From positions 15,954,001 to 16,018,000 of the forward strand of contig CM072335.1 in assembly GCA_036874045.1 (NCBI GenBank): a stretch of DNA of 64,000 bases, in the 5' to 3' direction. The DNA is from Cymodocea nodosa. Its lineage: Eukaryota; Streptophyta; Magnoliopsida; Alismatales; Cymodoceaceae. Under the pieces are notes generated by a model, which ran no database searches, was not told where the DNA came from, and saw only the letters and a program-made list of their open reading frames with translations. Position numbers and translations under genes: made by a program. Positions 1-11,633 of this stretch are shown piece by piece; within the stretch, counting starts at the first letter, position 1; every line of letters starts with the position of its first letter.

Positions 1-495
1 CTTACCAAGTCTTTTTCCTCGAATTTCTTGCCTAAAGATTTTAATGAATTTACAATTTCAAGAAAACGGGAAAACATATCAGAGATACATTCATTTTCGT
101 GCATTTTAAAAAGCTCATATTTATGTACTAACATATTAATCTTAGATTCGTTGACATGGTTAGTACCTTTGTTGGCAACTTCTAATGCATGCCATATCTC
201 ATATGCAGTTTGATATGTAGAAACTTTGTTAAATTGATCATGAGATAAAGTAGAAAACAAGATGTTTAAACCTTTAGCATTCAGTGTCATTCGTTCCTTT
301 CCATCAAAAGTCCAAGTATCATATAGAGTCGTAACTAACACTATAGGATTGCTAATTATATGCCACAGTTTGAAATCAATTGAGAAAGAATACTTTCATC
401 CTATATTTCCAATAGCCATAATTGCTACCTTCAAACATAGGAGGACGATTAGTGGTCTGTCCTTCAGTCATAACTAAGATTTCAGTATTATCCAT
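1..495 (-). pseudogene. Copia gag, N-terminal (UBN2-type) part, cut by window edge
   Basis: Read on the minus strand from an ATG at 495, this gives the start of a Ty1/copia Gag: a short leader, then an F-E-G-S-N-Y-x-Y-W motif typical of the UBN2/DUF4219 N-terminus, and further on a stretch resembling ML.K.ELFKM.ENE.I.DMFSRF. The same protein is encoded at 41996-42469 in the copia element of the SNARE intron, but the two copies are clearly diverged. The frame shifts once near 385-390, so it is not translatable as it stands. The rest of the element lies left of the window. It starts about 125 bp after the primer-binding site at 621-632, as a copia gag should. Lineage (SIRE-like) is inferred from the resemblance to the intron element. 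Confidence 0.8.
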
Positions 496-620
496 TTTAA
501 ATAGATGATCCTAAGTAAATGACAGGAAAAAAACTGATTCCTAAATAAAAAAATGAAAACTTTTCAGATGCTTTAATACTAGATGTAGTAGAGTGTAGAC
601 AATTTGACAAGAATTTAAAA

Positions 621-632
621 GCTCTGATACCA
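621..632 (-). other. Primer-binding site (initiator tRNA-Met) of the left copia element
   Basis: On the minus strand this reads TGGTATCAGAGC, the standard plant copia primer site complementary to initiator tRNA-Met. It lies two bases inside the LTR end at 635 and upstream of the gag start at 495, which fixes the element as minus-strand. Confidence 0.9.
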
Positions 633-634
633 AT

Positions 635-1888
635 TGTAGGATCGTTGTATTACAAGAGGAGGGTTGAATTGTGTCTTTAGCAATTAAAATTACCAACAGA
701 TAAAACAAGAGCACAAAATACTCATAAATAAAATTCTATTCTTTATAAACTTTAAAGACAGAATTTACAATATCTTTTCAACTCAATTCCATTCTTGACA
801 GTTTTGATACAGTAATGTCCGATATACAATTCAAGTAAAAAATGAAGTCCTTATTCAAAATTAATTTCGAATTGTATAAAACCTGATCTTTATGCACATA
901 GCTCCTTTCCTTCTTTTTGCTCAGCTTTTGTATCTCTTCTTCTCCAATTGTCGAATTTTCAGACTACTTACGCTTGCAGCTCCTTTTCTGAAATTGCTTG
1001 GAATTTCGAACTTCTTCTAATGTTGGAGAATTTTTCTGAATATGAATATTCAAACTTAACTTTTCAGTTAGGAATCCGGATTGAATATTCAGACTTGGTT
1101 TTTGAGATTAGGATCCTCTTGTTGTAATGTAGCTCGTACTCTCTATTTGTAGTCGAACTATATCGTCACATTCAGCATGTTCATCCACTTAATCCATAAT
1201 CCACAATCCATAATCGACATACTAATTTTTTTCTTTAATCCAAATTACTATCTTTTTGAATTTCCACTTTCTCCACTATAATTTTGAATTTCCACGATCT
1301 CCACTTGTAGATTCACCAAAACTTTATCTTCCTAGAGTTTTGTGGAATATCTTCTAAGTCTTCATTTTAGTCGAACACTTATCATTTAAGTCTGGTAAAA
1401 ACTCGAACATATATCTATAACTCTTCAAGTTTTTGCACCTACAAAACACGTAACTAAACACAGAAAAATTATCTGTTTGTTAGTCTTTTTATAAAACTTG
1501 AACAGTTATCTATCCATGCATATAAAAACTCGAACAGTTATCTAACTCTTCGATTTTCATTAACGAACGCATATGGAAAACACATGACAACTTAAAACAT
1601 TAAAAACACACGTGCAGATAACTTAACTATACAAGTTTTTAACATAAACTATTCGACAAAAATGAAATGTTAACTATCCAAAAGTTTAACTATCGAAAAT
1701 CTAACTATTCGAAAACTTTAACTATCCAAAAACTTTAACTATCTGAAAGTTAACTATCTAAAATAAAAATGAAGCTTTCTGATAACCTGTTAACATTTAA
1801 TTACGTGACTATTATACTTAGAAAATATTATTTAGACTTATTTAAAAACTTTAATAAAGTATTCATCATCAAAACAAAATTCCTAACA
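635..1888 (-). mobile_element. 5' LTR of the left (minus-strand) copia element, family F2
   Basis: A 1254-bp LTR with TG...CA ends. On the plus strand it reads TGTAGGATCG... to ...CCTAACA. The primer site next to its left end shows it is the 5' LTR of the element whose gag leaves the window at position 1. Related LTRs occur at 17668-18907 (solo), 48902-49684 (truncated) and in fragments at 17013-17440 and 18913-19586. Its right part (about 1640-1760) holds a run of AACTATCC/AACTATTCGAAA words, similar to palindromes in other elements here. The insertion lies in the 3' tail of an Athila element (1889-3112). Confidence 0.85.
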
Positions 1889-3112
1889 AATGAAACAATA
1901 TTCATGCATGCTACAATTACTGTATTTACTGTAAAATCTTTTACATTGAGGACAATGCGAAATGTAGGTATGGGGGGGAGGTAATTAAAGTAACAGTCAT
2001 GTAATTTTGTTAATTAGAGGAATTAGAATGGTACTGCAAAAGTTCTAAAATTTAGTTTCACAATTTTAAAAAGAAATTAGAATGCTTAACTAAAACTCAG
2101 TAAATTATCTGAAATCTTGAAAGAGCTAAAATGTTGATTTTTGGATTAAATGAAATACATATGATCAAGGATACATTTAATCTGATTGATTAAACTTGTA
2201 GAATGATTTATGTGTAAATCTTATTAAACTATAGTAAAAGTATGAGCTTATTGATATGGATTCATATTTTTAGTAAATAATAGAAGCAGGATTATATGAG
2301 ATTTGTGTTTTATTGCATTTGTATTAATGAAATATGTATATATATCTGTGAAAGAAGAAAAAAAAGGAAAAAAGAGAAAAACTTTGAGAGTTTATTGACT
2401 TATTTGATCACAAGCCTTTTGTACTTGAGTAGATAGGTATGTAAGGATTGTTGACTTGAAAAACACTCTTTAAATCTGGCAACCTAAGATCCTGATCAAA
2501 TCTGGAATTGTTGACTGAAAGCTCGATACATGGGTACACTAGAAAGCTATTGTATGATTCAAGCTTTTCAAATTAACTTTTAAAGTACAAATATGCATAT
2601 ATTGTTTTGAAAAGATAAAAGTGTTTTGTGAAATACAGATATCTTTTAAATCGAGTATATTTTTTGTTATCTAAGATTATTGAAGTATGAATCTAGAATA
2701 GACTTTTAAAGTTGTTTATTTGAGATACAATTCTTTATTCTACTTGTTTTAATCATATTGAATTGGATTGTGTTTTGATTCGTATGTAGTTGAAATTTAT
2801 TCTGGAAATCATATTAGAAAATTCAAGATAACATATGTTGAAAGGAAGAAAAAATGATAATATAATTAACACCTATGTGTTACTAATATATTTTGTATGT
2901 AATTTACATATGTTTTAAATATATTTGCAGGTTGAAGAGGAGAAAACAAAGTTAAAACAGATTGTTGAAAAATACAGAATATCTATATAGTAATCTAATT
3001 TATATATTCTGAAGATACAAAATGAAGAATTAGTTCTAGCACTTTAGAAAGACCAACTAGTTAGATCTTAGTAGTTTGCTAAAGGACTAGCAAAAGTTAA
3101 GTATGGGGGAAG
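1889..3112 (+). mobile_element. 3' tail of an Athila family-1 element with two polypurine tracts
   Basis: Non-coding. At 1943-1982 there is a TTGAGGACAATGC motif followed by a G-rich purine run (about 1968-1982). The same motif lies in the 3' region of element B at 28736-28780, at nearly the same distance (about 1.1-1.2 kb) before the LTR. Just before the LTR at 3113 there is GGACTAGCAAAAGTTAAG and a TATGGGGGAAG purine tract, matching the tract before the 3' LTR of element B. So this is the end of an Athila element whose LTR is the one at 3113. Its left side was cut by the copia insertion. No gene is seen in it. Confidence 0.7.
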
Positions 3113-5093
3113 TATTTAGAATGAAAAAGTACATAATATTAAGGGTTAAATGATTGTTAATTGCATAATATTTAGCTTATCATATAAGAATTAAGCCATT
3201 ATGTTATAATTGCACTGTTATATGCTTTAATGAAGGAATCTACACAATTTCAAGGAATTAATGTTAATTTAGTACATTTCTGAACTGTTGGTGAATTGCA
3301 AGTTGTGGAATTCTTAAGTATCCGAATTTTCTGTTATTTCAGAGAGTTATGTTTAATGTACCGGACAGTATGTTTTAAACGAATATTTTATTATTTCTTG
3401 GAATACATGTGTTGAAACCTTAATGCATGACTTAAATGGATTTTCGGTAAGTTATCTACTAACTATCCAAAATGAATCTAGGCATCGGATAGTTAAGGTT
3501 TGTAAGTATCTGAAATATCTGAACTCGTTAAGTTAGAATTATGCACGTGTTGAATTTAAATGCTTTAGTATATCACGTGAGATGCACATGTTCAGCTCGT
3601 CAAGTTAGCATAACTTTACACGTTGAGTTACATGAATACACACTAAGGTAACACGTTATGTTAGCGGCTTATTTCTTTATTACACGTGTTTTATAGTTAA
3701 ATCAATGAAGTAAGTCCGTTGAGTTTTCTGTAACTCCATGGACCATTTATTTTCTAATATGTCACTGTAGCAATTACAAAAATAGGACATTCGAAGGAAA
3801 ACCACGATTGCATGTATCACGCAAGAATTCACTCGTGGAAGCAAGAAGAAATCACCATCATTGATATGAATGAAGGAAATCCAACTGATCATCTAAGCAG
3901 AAGCAATTACTACTGAAGAAATATAAAAAAAGAGGAGAAAAATGAAGAAAGTGTGGTTGGCTGTGTGTGTAGAGGTGGAGAACTGCGCTAACTGCAGTAA
4001 CGTTGGAAGTTCACTAAAACTCCACACCATCACCAAAAACACCAAAATCACCAACCATCGGAGGTCTATGAGGATACTTTCCTAATGTTGGGTCGATTCT
4101 GAGCCAAACATGGTGCTTGACAACTATTGTGAGGAGTGATCACGTCGCGAGAAGGGAAGCCATTTTCACCAAGCACCGACTCATATCTCAGGAGATCATA
4201 AAGCTTCTAGCCTTGGTTTCGAGTTGATGCTAATATGCTAAAAAGGAGATCATCTTGCAATTCTGGACTTGCAATTCTATAAGGAGAGGAGACAAGATTG
4301 TAAGTGATTAAGTTTTCAGTGGTGTAATCACGTTGCATGTAGTGACGAAAGCATTTACTATCAATAGAGATTTTTATATTTCACCTATCATTCATCTTCA
4401 TTAATATATCAAAACAAAAATACCAAAAACAATAAATTATCTGTGTTTATATTTAGTACTTAAGTGTTGTATTGTTTGTTTTGTATCGTGATTAATGTTA
4501 TTATTGTCAGTATTGTGAATGTTTTATGTTTGTTTGATTCAGAAAATAGAAAATAGTTTTACAATTTACTAAAATTGATTCATACCAAATACTTAAAGAT
4601 TTTAATGATTACTGTTTGAAATATCTGAATGTTAGTGTTGCTTAGTGATAAATCTAATCTTAACTAACTTTGAAGAGCTTAATTGATGTTATTTACAATT
4701 TATGGAAACGCCCAATGGTTGGCCGAATTCCTCTATAATTAACAATATTCAACTAAAAAAATAGGCTCGTGGAGTTAACTTAAGTCCACGAGGTTAGTCC
4801 GTTGAGTTAGCCGTAACTCCACGAACTTAGTCTGTTGTGTTAACTGTAACTCAACGGAATGCTTACTGAACACATAAACTCCAATATAAAAATCAGAGTA
4901 GTACACAATTCTTAATCTCTATGGGATCGACCTGTACTTGCACATAAATACAATATACACTATGCACTTGCAGTTAAAATACAAATTGGAATTAATATCT
5001 AATTTGTGTGAAAGGTTGTTTGTTTACTTCTAAAAGTAATTATTGATATAGGCATAAAGACAAATTAAACAAGTTTAAAAATAGAAGTTAACA
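3113..5093 (+). mobile_element. Athila family-1 LTR (full length)
   Basis: A 1981-bp LTR. Its start, TATTTAGAATGAAAAAG, matches TGTTTAGAATGAAAAAG of the LTRs ending at 17012 and 61596 (minus strand), with TG mutated to TA; it ends ...GAAGTTAACA. It contains the palindrome families described in the findings: CGGATAGTTA-type words around 3440-3530, and TCCGTTGAGTTA / TAACTCCACGAA alternation at about 4768-4860. No primer site follows directly, because the leader is deleted here: LTR end passes straight into sequence that in elements C and D lies about 100-200 bp further in. Confidence 0.85.
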
Positions 5094-5140
5094 ACCCTAA
5101 ACACTTATGCTCGAAGATTTCTGAAACCTGTAGTTAGCAT

Positions 5141-8100
5141 ATGTGAATTCTGCAATTTGGAAGGTCACGACATCTCTGATTGTTTAAAACTAAGACGATT
5201 GTAGATGGTTAGATCACATGAACAACAAATGAATTATCTTCAATATAATAGATCTGAGTAGATATAATAGATCTGAGTATGAGAAGCCTATAGTTTACCC
5301 AATTGATGGTCAGTTTAGAATGTATAATATGTTGAGAGACAAGGAAGTTTGGGATAGGTATGATAGACTGGAGCGTAGCTTAGAGCAAAACATGGACAAA
5401 CTGGAACAATACATGTGGCAGCAACAAGAAGTCAATTAATTAAACTATAGAGAAGAATATTCAAAACCTAAAATTGATATCATTTACAAAACTGAAAAAA
5501 TCATAATGAAAATTGATCAAAAATTGAATGCAACGAGATTAGATGATCTGGAAAGAAAATTAAAAGTATTGGACGAATATACAATGAAATTACAAGTTAT
5601 GCAACAGAAAACACAAATGAAAACTTTAATGTTACAGATTTGCATAATTTACAAGACATACAAACAAAAGAAAATACCAATGCAATAGAATTTAAAGAAT
5701 GCAAGTTAAAACTAAAAATAGTTGAAGATCATAATCATGAAAATGAAATACAAGAACATCATGAAAGTAATGAAAATCTGGAAGATATGTGTATAACATT
5801 AAGATCTTGAACTAATATACCACCAAGAACTCAAAAAGAAAATAATATGAAGGTGGATAAGAACAAAAATCAAAATGATAATGAAAATGTAATATTTGAA
5901 AACATAGAAATCAATGAAGAAAAATCTGAATCAAAAAATAAGACTAAAAATGTTTAAACAAATGAAATGAAAGAAAAAGAATCTTTTAAATCACAATCAT
6001 TAGCACCCTATCTTGAAAGATTACAATAAACATTTCCTAAAAAATAAGAAAAAATTAGAGAAATTTTTGAAAAAGTACAAGTTAACATTCCTTTGTTAAA
6101 CTTATTACAGAAAATGCCACCTTGTGTTAAATTTCTTAAGGATTGGTGTACTAAGAAAAGACAGCGAAAAGTTTTAAGGAAAGTCTTTTTAGCTGAGCAA
6201 AGTAGTTCCCTATTTCTACTACAAATTCATAAAAAGTTATCTGATCTTGGAATTCCTATTATATCATGCACTATAGGAAATACCATTCTAGAAATAACCT
6301 TAATAGACCTAGGTGCAGGTATAAATGTTATGCCAAGTGATATATTTGCATCCTTAGGATTAGAATGCTTAATCCCTACTAAGACTGTTATTCAATTAGC
6401 TGATAGAAGTATAAGATACCCTAGAGGAAAAATAGAGGATGACTTAATTAAAATCAAAAACTTCATATATCCTATTGATATTGTAATTTTGGATTCTCAA
6501 CAAATTAAGCATAAAAATCATGATACATGTTTAATCTTGGGAAGACCATTCTTAGCAACATCAGGGGTTATTATAAATTATAAAACTGAAGTAATGAAGT
6601 TAACATATGGTAATGAGGATACTCAATTAAACATTTTCAAACCAAAAAAGTTTGAGGAGTTAGAAATGTCCTTACATACTATAGACTTTTTAGAGGATGA
6701 AGGAGATATGCTAGATGATGTGATTCAAGAAGAACTAAATAGGCAACTAAATTCTGAAAATTTAAAAGAAAGTGAAAGCATAAATATAGAAGGAGATCAG
6801 GAAGAAATTAATATAGAAAATGATGATGTTAAATTAGGTGCTCTAGCTTCTGATGGTCAACATTTAGATTTAAAACATTTACCTCCTAAATTAACCTATA
6901 TATTTCTGGAAGAAAAACGAACATGTCCAATCGTTATTGCTTCAGATTTAAAAGAGGATCAAATTGCTAAATTAAAAGATGTAGTAAAAACTTATAAAGA
7001 GGCAATAGGATGGACTATGACTGATATAAAGTAATTAAGTGCAACTTTATGCTGTCACCACATATATTTAGAAAAGAATGGTAAACTAGTTAGAATTCTT
7101 GAGAGGAAATTAAATCCAAACCTTAAAGAAGTAGTCACGAAGGAAATAGTGAAATGGTTAGATAATGACATAATTTATCCATTTTCTAATAGCTCATGGG
7201 TTAGTCCAATCCATGTAGTTCCCAAGAAATCAAGATTAACAGTTATTAGGAATGAAAGTCAGGACTTGATACCTACTAGAATTCAATCAGGCTGGAGAGT
7301 GTGTATAGACTATAGAAAGTTGAATGCTGTGACTAAGAAAGATCATTTTCCCTTCCTTTTATAGATCAAATGCTAGAAAAATTAGTAGGGCAAGAATATT
7401 TTTATTTCCTAGATGGGTATTCAGGATATAACCAAGTGCTAGTAGCATTAGAGGATCAAGAGAAAGCAACTTTCACCTGTCCTAATGGAACTTATGCTTT
7501 TAAGAGAATGCCATTCGGATTATGCAATGCACCAGCTACCTTTCAAAGGTTTATGCAGGGCATATTCACTAAAATGACTGAAGATTTTTTTAGAAATATT
7601 TATGGATCATTTTACTGTTTATGGAACTTCATATGAAGTGTGTTTAAACAATTTAGACCAAATGTTAAAACGCTGCGTGGAAAAAAGTCTTATTCTAAAT
7701 TGGGAAAAATGTCACTTCATGATTAAACAATGAATAGTCTTGGGACATGTTGTTTCAAAGAAAGGGTTGGAAGTAGATAAAGCTAAAATAGAAGTAATTT
7801 CTAATCTACTAGAACCTAAATCAGTAAAAGATATTAGATCATTTCTAGGACATGTTGGATTTTATAGAAGATTTATTAGAGACTTTAGCAAAATAGCTAG
7901 ACCTTTAACTAATATATTAAAAGATGTCACATTTAACTTTGATAAAAATTGCAAAGAAGCATTTTTCAATCTTAAAACTAGCTTAATTTCAACTCCTATA
8001 ATACAAGCACCTGATTGGACCCATCCATTTGAATTAATGTGCGATGCATCTGATTTTGCTATAGGAGCAGTGTTAACACAGAAGATAGAAAAATCTCGTA

Positions 8101-9764
8101 GAGTGATTCATTATGTAAGCAAAATCTTAAATAATGCTCAAGTTAATTATACTACTACTGAAAAAGAGCTGTTAGCTGTTGTGTTTGCCTTAGAAAAGTT
8201 TAAATCATATCTGATTGGAGCTAAAGTGATAGTATACACGGATCATTTAGCTTTAAAATACCTAATAGCAAAGAAAGAGACTAAACCTAGATTGATCCGA
8301 TGGATATTATTATTACAAGAATTTAATCTAGAAGTTAAAGATAAAAAATGTTGTGAGAATGTAGTAGCTGATCATTTATCAAGATTACAAATAGAAAAAT
8401 CAAATATTGAAATTAAGGATAATTTTCCTGATGAACAATTAATGACCATCAACACAATGCCTTGGTATGCAAACATAGTTAATGAGTTAGTTACTAGTTT
8501 AACACCTAAGGATTGGAATAGATAAGATAAGAAATTGTTCTTTTCAAGAGTAAAATATTACTATTGGGAAGACCCATACTTATTTAAGAAATGTCCTAAT
8601 CTGGTTTTAAGGAGTTGTGTTCTAGAAATTGAATATCAAAGCATATTGTCATTCTGCCATGACCAAGCATGTGGAGGGCATTTTGGTTCAAGGAAAACTA
8701 CTGTCAAAATTCTGTAATGTGGATTTTATTGGCCAACAATATTCAAAGATGCTCATAAATATTACTTAAGTTGTTTAAAATGTCAACAAATAGGAAGAAT
8801 ATCAAAGAGCAATATGATGCCTCTTAATTCTATTGTTGAGGTTGAAATCTTTGATGTGTGGGGAATAGATTTTATGGGTCCATTTCCTATGTTTAATCAA
8901 TTTAATTATATATTGTTGGGGGTGGATCATGTATCTAAATGGATAGAAGTTATTCCTACAAAAACTAATGACAACAAAGTGGTAATACATTTTATAAGAA
9001 CTAATATAATTGCCAAATTTGGAAAACCTAAAGCTACTATCAGTGATAGAGGAACTCATTTCTGTAATAGAAGTTTTGAAGCCTTAATGAAGAAATATGG
9101 AGTAAATCACAAATTTGCAACATCATATCATCCGCAAACAAGTGGACAAATAGAAAGTGCAAACAAACAAATTAAGTTAATCTTAGAAAAAGTAATAAAT
9201 CCTATTAGAGCAGATTGGACTAATAGATTGATAGATGCACTTTGGGCTTATAGAACTGCTTATAAGACAAGCTTAGGTTTGTCACCTTTTAGGCTAATAT
9301 ATAGAAAAAGTTGTCATTTACTAGCTGAAATTGAACATAAAGCTTATTGGGCATTAAAAACTCTAAACACTAATTTAAATCAAGCTGCTGAAAATAGGAA
9401 AATGCAATTGATTGAATTAAAAGAATTTAGGAATGAAGCTTATTCGAAAACTATAAGAGAAAAAGAGAAAATGAAGTTTTGGCAAGACAAGAAAATTATT
9501 CCAAAAACCTTTGAAATAGGACAAGAAGTATATCTTTACATGACTAGACTCCATAACCCTCTAGGAAAATTAAGATCTAGATAGGCAGGACCTTACATAA
9601 TTTGAAATATTTATTCCTATGGAGCTATTGAAATTGAAAATCCTAAAAATCAGAATATATTTAAAGTAAGTGGACAAAGACTTAAACCTATTTTGAAAAT
9701 ACCTAAAAGTTATTTTGGAATTATAGAAGAAGTAAGAGTAGAGGACTACTCGAGCTTTACTTAG
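5141..9764 (+). pseudogene. Athila family-1 pol: zinc knuckle, protease, RT, RNase H, integrase (element A)
   Basis: Decayed polyprotein. The order is: a CCHC knuckle (C-x2-C-x4-H-x4-C) at about 5144-5185, followed by L-TAG-ATG; a charged, coiled region to about 6000; an Athila-type aspartic protease with DLGAGINVMP near 6307 and LGRPFLATSG near 6540; RT from about 7080; RNase H about 8040-8400 (CDASD, TEKE, YTDH); integrase with H-H-C-C near 8660-8795, D at DFMGPFP, D at ISDRG and E in the TSGQIES segment. At 7599-7610 the RT catalytic motif reads FMDH where the related copies have FMDD, and a T-run just before it shifts the frame. There are many stops, for example TGG to TAG near 9580. It cannot make an active polymerase. 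No gag precedes it. Confidence 0.9.
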
Positions 9765-10493
9765 TAAGAAATTCTCTAAGTATGTTAAAAAAAAAAAATC
9801 CTTATCTAAACATAGTCACGGTTCAACTGAAAGAAATTATCGGTTTTACCAAAACATATATTAAACGAAAAAAAACGTTGCAGTTCAACCAATAGGATCC
9901 GTCGGTCTGACCGAAACATAAAAATATTAAAAACATAAAAAATCTATATATTATATTAAGTAAAAATGTCAATTTTACCGAAGCATAGTATTGATTCAAC
10001 CGATAAGAAAGAAAGAGAGTAATTAATTTTGATTCAACCGAGGAATATAATGGTTTGACCGAAAATTCTAAAATGTTAAAAAAATTAAGAGTCAGTTAGA
10101 CTAGAAATTCTTCGATCTTGACCAAAGTAAAAATTATTATTTTAAGTATTTTTATTAAATATATCTTACGGGGAGTCCGTTGAGTTACACTTAACTCAAC
10201 GAACTTACTCCGTTGAGTCTAGGATAAGTTAGCGAATTTACGTCGTTGAGTTAATTATAACTCAACGAAGTATTGTAGTTAAGTCCACGAACTTAGTCCG
10301 TAGAGTTAACCGTAACTTCACGGAGAGGTAAGTGAGAGAGAGAGAGTTTGCGCGGGAAAATAACCCAATTACCTACTTAAACTTAGGGCTTATTTATATT
10401 AAAACTTAGGATTTGGGGGCATTATCCGCAAACTCATTTAGAACTTAGAACAATAAAGATCAGAGCAATTCTGTTTCGTTTTGTAACTCCACG
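9765..10493 (+). repeat. Post-integrase spacer with two palindrome families (element A)
   Basis: No gene. Two kinds of short repeat fill it. From about 9820 to 10130, words such as GGTTCAACCGA, TCGGTCTGACCGAA and GGTTTGACCGAA recur. From 10173 to 10325, TCCGTTGAGTTA and TAACTCAACGAA alternate head-to-head and could fold into short hairpins. The matching gap in element C (54228-54782) has both families in the same order. A GA microsatellite is at 10331-10345. Confidence 0.75.
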
Positions 10494-11633
10494 ATGACAA
10501 AGATGACACCAGAATTCTGGGAGGACGTAGTTGACATGTTAGAATTTCTTAAACATTCAGAAGAATGGCACACAAGGTAGAAGATTAGAAATACAATGAG
10601 GGAAAAAGAACTACAAAAGGTAGAATCTAACCTTTTCTACTAGAGAAAAGTTTTGGTAGATTTAGGCATAAAAATATCTCAGATTATGGAAACAAGAATC
10701 AGAGTAGCTACGGAAGTTGCTGTAAATAAAGAAAGACAAATCAAGCCAAATAATGAAGTTGCCCTAGAATTGATCCAACGTAAGTCCCGACTCTGGTTCA
10801 AAAGACGCATAGGTAGACGGGCTCAGTGGGCAATCTGGGAGCAACAGAGGAAAGGAATTGAAGAATATGCAACTGAAGAACAAGAGGAACCAATTGCTGA
10901 AAAACCTGTCCCTAAGGAACAACAGCTTGGACCTTTAGTTCCACTACCAAGGCCTTTAGAAAGAGCAGCATTTTTGGGGCCTTCTATTGAGGAAGAATTA
11001 AGAGAATTTCAAGAACTAGTTCAAGTTGGAAAAAACCAAGGAGAACCAAAAGATTTGGTAGTAGCTAAAGCACATTTGGTGTTTGATACACTTTGCAAAA
11101 GGAGGGCTGCAGAAAAGTTGAAGGCCCAATACAAAATTAAAGTTGAACAGCATCAAGAAGCCATTACCATACCTACTACAAGAGGAGCTGAAGCTGGTCC
11201 TTCAAGACCAGCAATTATAGAAAAAATTAAACAGGAAGAGCCAGTACCTGTGGCTCGAAGGCCTACAGAGCCTATTTTTGTAGATTTAATCTTAGAAGAA
11301 GAAGAGGAAGACCAAGCACAATTAATCAGAAGAAGGAAAGGAAAAGAGATAGTGTTTGAACATAAAGAAGAGATTAAATCTGAGATGCAAATATTAGTAG
11401 AGCCTATAGAGCCAATTTTTGTAAACCTGCTATCCGATTCTAAGGGTGAGCAAGAGCAGTAGCAGCAAAAGCACAAAGAAGAAGAAAAATAGGCTGAAAC
11501 AAATCTGCAACCTATACAAACAGAAGAAATAGAAATTAGGGTAAAAGTTGATTTGCCCGTCACTCCATCCCAATCTGCCATAGAAACAGAAAGAACAGTG
11601 ACAATGTAGATTGATAGTCAAGAGGAAGAATGA
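10494..11633 (+). pseudogene. Glu-rich ORF downstream of pol (element A copy), function unknown
   Basis: A 380-codon frame starting at ATG 10494 (MTKMTPEFWEDVVD) and staying in one frame to TGA 11631-11633, interrupted by in-frame stops (for example near 10578, 10641 and 11460). The element C copy at 52842-54227 is clearly homologous and begins MRKMTPEFWEDAVD. Conserved blocks include QIMETRIRVATE and NNEVALELIQRK...LWFKRRI, followed by a long Glu/Gln/Pro-rich tail. No signal peptide, membrane segment or known domain is visible. It sits where some Athila elements carry an env-like ORF, but nothing here looks like an envelope. The end of the frame is a junction with a truncated LTR, so the true C-terminus is longer, as in element C. 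Confidence 0.7.

Noticed and set aside
1640-1760. AACTATCC repeats as a possible CRISPR-like array
   Set aside because: Spacing is irregular (about 15-20 bp), units are degenerate, and the genome is a plant nuclear one. They are LTR-internal repeats.
11153-11581. 142-codon antisense frame over the Glu-rich ORF
   Set aside because: Mirror of a Glu-rich coding region (Ser/Leu/Cys-rich translation). The partner copy in element C keeps the sense frame, not this one.
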